A stretch of 64,000 nt of DNA, from assembly GCF_030867145.1 (NCBI RefSeq), contig NC_134415.1, positions 68,725,300 through 68,789,299 on the forward strand. Direction: 5' to 3'. Below the pieces are notes generated by a model. That model did not search any database. It had not been told where the DNA came from and worked only from the letters and a program-made list of their open reading frames with translations. This DNA is from Opisthocomus hoazin (Eukaryota; Chordata; Aves; Opisthocomiformes; Opisthocomidae). Below are positions 60,001-64,000 of this stretch, one piece after another (position 1 is the first letter of the stretch; each line of letters begins with the position of its first letter). A program made the position numbers and the translations under genes.

Positions 60001-63000
60001 TTTTCATGACATATTACTCAGTTTTGAATGTCAGAGCCTCCTACATGTTAGCAATTACAGCTCCAGAAGCAGTTGTGTCAAGGCATCCAGTGTCTTTCTG
60101 TTATAGTTCTTACCTAATATCTATATAGAATTATTTTCAGTATCCATACTACCATGTTACGGTAAAGTGCTGTTACAGAGTAATTTTAAATCCCTCTATT
60201 AGTCATTTTGTGAATTCAACAAAATCAATTTCATGTTGTGGTAAGGCTTGCTGAACTTCAGTTCTGTATATTTATACATGGTCCAGGCTTATCTTGCCTT
60301 GAGCGGTGTGGGAATGGGTGTTTGGGGCTGGGGGAGGAGGGTGTTATGATTCCTTCGACCTCTGATCAGTATCCAAGCTCACGGCTTTTCTACTGGCAGC
60401 ATCTTTCGCGCATGTGAAAAGTCAATTCTTTGCAGCAGCTGTCTCAACTTCCCTGCAAAGGGTTGTGTAGATTGTAGTTACTAAAAGAAGAGGAAAGAGT
60501 ATATTACAGAGAGCGTTTAAAGGTTTTCCTGAAAGATATCAATATCACAGAAGTTTACAGGTAAACAATGGTTTCACTGGCAGGGCTGAAGAATGCACTC
60601 TTCCACTTTGAAGCTGCTGCTCTTCTTAGAAAGCAAAAAGTTGGTGTCTAAGGACGATGTGGGAGAACAGGAGCCGTGGTGTGGAACAGGGTACTGAATC
60701 ATATGGCAGTATGTGCCGCGTGTTACAAGGATCTATACCAGCTGCTTCAGAGGAAATTGTTGGACGCTTAAATACCAAATGATGAAATCACATACTTCTG
60801 GAGAGGTACAGAGCAGAGTTGTGGCAGAGGCTGGTAGGTCAGCTTCGTTGGTTGCGCACCATGTTTTTTCCAGGTGAGACAGCTGTAAGCTGAGGCAGAT
60901 CATTAGAATCAAGCTTTCAGATCTCTCTCCTTAGACACCACGTTATACCTGGCTTTAACTTCTGGATCTTTACAATCTGCAGTGTGTATGATCTTCAACA
61001 TTACAGCCTACAGGAACACTGCCGCTGAAGAAATCATCTATGTAACAAGGAGAACAAAACTTTTAATCTCTGTTAATAATAGCTGTATGAGTTAAGACTA
61101 CTTTTCTTAAGAATTTTCATGTATTACATCTTGGTTTCTAAATCTCTGTGTCACATAAGTATTCATAAATATGCTTCTGATGCTGCGTAGTGCCTGGCTC
61201 TTGTTGTTATTTTTTTTAGTGAACCTTAAATACTTTACATCGTGACATAGATAGAAGCTTAGAAGCATTAACAATGAAACAAAGCATCACATTCTTTTCC
61301 GTCATTGCTTTCATGCAGTCATGATGGATCTTTCAATGACAGCAGCATTATTTTGTTTGCTGTAGTGCCAGCACTTGAGGTACAAGAGCAGAGTTCACTA
61401 AAGGTAGAAGGCCAATATTAAGACCTTTCGAGTCTCTCCTGCTTTTACGGTCAAGTCTGGATGTATGAGGTGTAAAGAAAGTGTGCACTGCATTGGCCTA
61501 CGTTGTAGTAGGCCTGGCAGGCACTGTGAAAGTCCAGGTATGAGAGGAAGTCGGATGGATGCAAGGTCCGCTCAGCAGCTGGGTGATAGGGAGCTATTGT
61601 GATTTCCTGTGTGAGAGCTGCCTTTGGAGTGCTGCTTTACTTTTCCTCTCTGAAACACATCGTGTTTGTTGCCAGTCAAATGAAATTTGTGGTGTGAGGA
61701 TTAAGAACAAAGGGACTGCATGCTTTGCTCTTACTTGGAAGAGCAAATTTATGCAAACAATAAAATCAGAATAAAGATATCTTCAGCCTTTTGAGTGCAA
61801 GACACTGGGAAAGCACTTTGGCATAATCACAGGTAGGGCATCTTTACTCTTGCTGTACAAGCGTACAGGTAGCTCTTTCCAGGTAACAACTAATTGGCTC
61901 TTCACCTGTTCAGTGCAATGTACCTGATGTTACTTGCATAGAATAGTAGCACAGTTTGGGTTGGAAGGGACCTTTAAAGGTCATCTAGTCCAAATTCCCT
62001 GCAGCGAGCAGGGACCTCTGCCACTAAACCAGTTTGCTCAGAGCCCCGTCCAATCTGACCTTGAATGTTCCCAGGGATGGGGCATCTCCCACCTCTCTGT
62101 GCAACCCGGTCCAGTGTTTCACCACCCTTACTGTAAAAAATTTCTTCCTTATATCCAGTCTAAATCTACCCTCTTTCAGTTTAACACCATTACCTCTTGT
62201 CCTATTGCTGAAAGCCCCTTTTATGTACTGGAAGGCTGCTGTAAGGTCTCCCCAGAGCCTTCTCCAGGCTGAACAGCCACAACTCTCTCAGCCTTTCCTC
62301 ATAGGAGAGGTGTTCCAGCCCTCAGATCATCTTTGTAGCCCTCCTCTGGACCCGTTCCAAGAGGTCCGTGTCTGTCCTGTGCTGAGGGCTCCGGAGCTGG
62401 ATACAGGACTCCAGATGGGCTCTCCCCAGAGCAGAACAGAGGGGCAGAGTCACCTCCCTCGACCTGCTGGCCACACTGCTTTTGATGCAGCCCGGGAAGC
62501 AGTTGGCCTTCTGGGCTGTGAGCGTGCATTGGTGGCTCATGTCCAGCTTTTCACCCACCAGTGCCCCCAGGTCCTGCTCAGCAGGGCTGCTCTCAAACCC
62601 TTCATCCCCCATCCTGTACTGATACTGGGGGTTGCCCTGACCCATGTGCAGGGCCTTGCACTTGGCCTTGTTGGACCTCATGAGGTTCACATGCACCCAC
62701 TTCTTGAGCTAGTCCAGGTCCCTCTGGACGGCATCCTGTCCCTCAGGTGTGCCAACTGCACCACTCAGCTTGGTGTCATCTGTGAACTTGCTGAGAGTGC
62801 ACTAGATCTCGCTGTCTGTGTCCGTATAGGTGTAAACCAGTGTGATGGATTATATGTTTTAAACAATAGGATGGTATTAAAATGTGGTAGAGGGCTGTTC
62901 TGTATAGTAAAGGTATTTGATGTTTGACTCCTGTTTTCTTCTCATAGATTTTGATAAATTGCAGTGCTTTTTAAACCTGTGGTTGTGGTCTCATTAGTGT

Positions 63001-64000
63001 TTTTGTAAAATGATTCAAAGGACTTCTTAGAAGACTATGAGAACTGACATTGTGCAAAACCACACATAATCTCAGACAAGGCATTATCCAGTCTATTCTT
63101 GTGGGTCAGGTAATGACAAACAGCTGTAATGAAAGGCAACTGTAAACAGCAATTGCTAGCTGACAGGGATAGTAAATACCGGGGACAGTAATGATAGTCA
63201 CTGCTCATTCTTCATCAGTTTGGGTTTAAACTGGAGAGTCAGAAGCAGAGAAGCCAAGAGGCAGTAGTGCTTTCAAACAGTTTGAGTTGCGTTTTTGTGG
63301 GCTATCTGCCACAGCCAATCTGAGATGCATTAAAAATCCTAATGGGGGAAAAGAAAGATGGGGTTTTTTTATGTGTGACAAATGACACACAAAAAATTGC
63401 ATACTTATGGGGGGTTTTTTATTGAAAAAAACCATCCATTTGTCCTTAAACTTGAATAATAACTGCTTTACAGATTACTGACTGAATGTTTTCATGGTTT
63501 CAAAATTTGGCATGGTCAGTCAGCAGAGAGAAGTCCTTTTGTTTCCCATCGCTGTTATATTTTGGTTCCAAATTCTGTGGGAAACTTACGTTATAAAACC
63601 TACAATCTTTCCCAAAGTGTACAAGCTAACAAAAGCCAGCCAGTTCCCCTTCATCACCCTTCTCCATTTCCTAGATGTCAATGCTTGACACGAGCTTGCT
63701 GTTTATGCAGCTTGAATTTAATACGTCTGCCCCCCTTGAATACGCCAGCTCAGCTCTCTCAGGAGCTTGTTACATAGCTTTCTTCTCAGTAGGCTGGCGA
63801 AGGGCTAGTGAGCATGTTGCTTTCCCTCCCCTTAAATCCTGTGTCATGTAAAGGAGCTGATGAAGTACATTGCAGGTGGTCTCTGGTGTCCGATGAGTTG
63901 CACACAGTACTTCTTCCGTGGCCTCATGTGAGAAAGAAAAAATGTTTCAAGACCTTCTTGAACAGCAGCAACGGTTTCATTTGTATGGCACAGCATTGAT
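57059..64000. other. intergenic sequence downstream of EPB41L2
   Basis: No protein-coding exon, tRNA or other gene was recognised. It holds one CR1 copy (61938-62822) and otherwise AT-rich unique-looking sequence. In mammals the next genes downstream of EPB41L2 are SMLR1 and TMEM200A; I looked for resembling frames and saw none in this interval. Confidence 0.7.
61938..62822 (-). mobile_element. CR1 LINE fragment, 5'-truncated
   Basis: It starts atagaatagtagcacagttt with gggttggaagggaccttta, the reverse complement of a CR1 3' end, and continues into ORF2 C-terminal sequence; on the minus strand pieces such as MRSNKAKCKALHMGQGNPQY and SHQCTLTAQKANCF are readable. Frames are broken, so it is dead. 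It matches the 22978-23341 copy more closely than the 1222 copy in its 3' section. Confidence 0.92.

Noticed and set aside
62034..62927. 297-codon plus-strand open frame
   Set aside because: It is the antisense reading of a CR1 element whose coding sense is on the minus strand.
57059..64000. Possible downstream neighbour gene (SMLR1 or TMEM200A by mammalian synteny)
   Set aside because: No frame in this interval resembles either protein as I remember them.

Overview
The window looks like avian nuclear DNA. It is AT-rich, intron-dominated sequence with truncated CR1 LINE copies whose 3' ends carry the 8-bp acagaatc-type repeat typical of bird and other sauropsid CR1s. I see no bacterial or plasmid features. 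The species cannot be fixed from the sequence alone.

One gene fills most of it: the 3' two-thirds of EPB41L2 (protein 4.1G) on the + strand. The first recognisable exon starts at 4836, partway into the FERM domain; earlier exons lie before the window. Eight exons (4836-29413) carry the rest of the FERM F1 lobe, F2, F3 and the FERM-adjacent region. Exon 32855-33036 is a variable linker. It is followed by a run of exons that all have phase-0 ends: a 633-bp optional exon with a strongly hydrophobic segment (34591-35223), two short acidic/regulated exons (37030-37089 and 37204-37236), the two spectrin-actin-binding exons (37476-37538 and 40411-40557), a long acidic U3-type exon (45982-46545), and four exons of the conserved C-terminal domain ending in a TAA at 53844-53846. 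The 3'UTR continues in a separate terminal exon (55820 to about 57058) with an AATAAA at 57034. All recognised exons together give a continuous 1015-codon frame; leaving out the three most likely optional exons gives 773 codons. Both stay in frame, which is a good internal check on the boundaries.

The intron between 40557 and 45982 is unusual. It holds a CpG-island-like block (about 43.8-45.06 kb) and, in that block, an open 49-codon exon-like stretch with a strong 3' splice site and matching phase (44712-44858). Two weaker phase-0 candidates flank it (41932-42036 and 45720-45773). These, with the hydrophobic exon, are the main things worth checking.

Regions 1-4835 and about 57.06-64 kb, and the introns, contain CR1 fragments (1222-2698, 18416-18828, 22978-23341, 31010-31775, 55321-55382, 61938-62822), homopolymer tracts and a small tandem-repeat/hairpin structure (17696-17763). 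I could not identify another protein-coding gene, a tRNA or rRNA, or any defence or mobile system beyond CR1.
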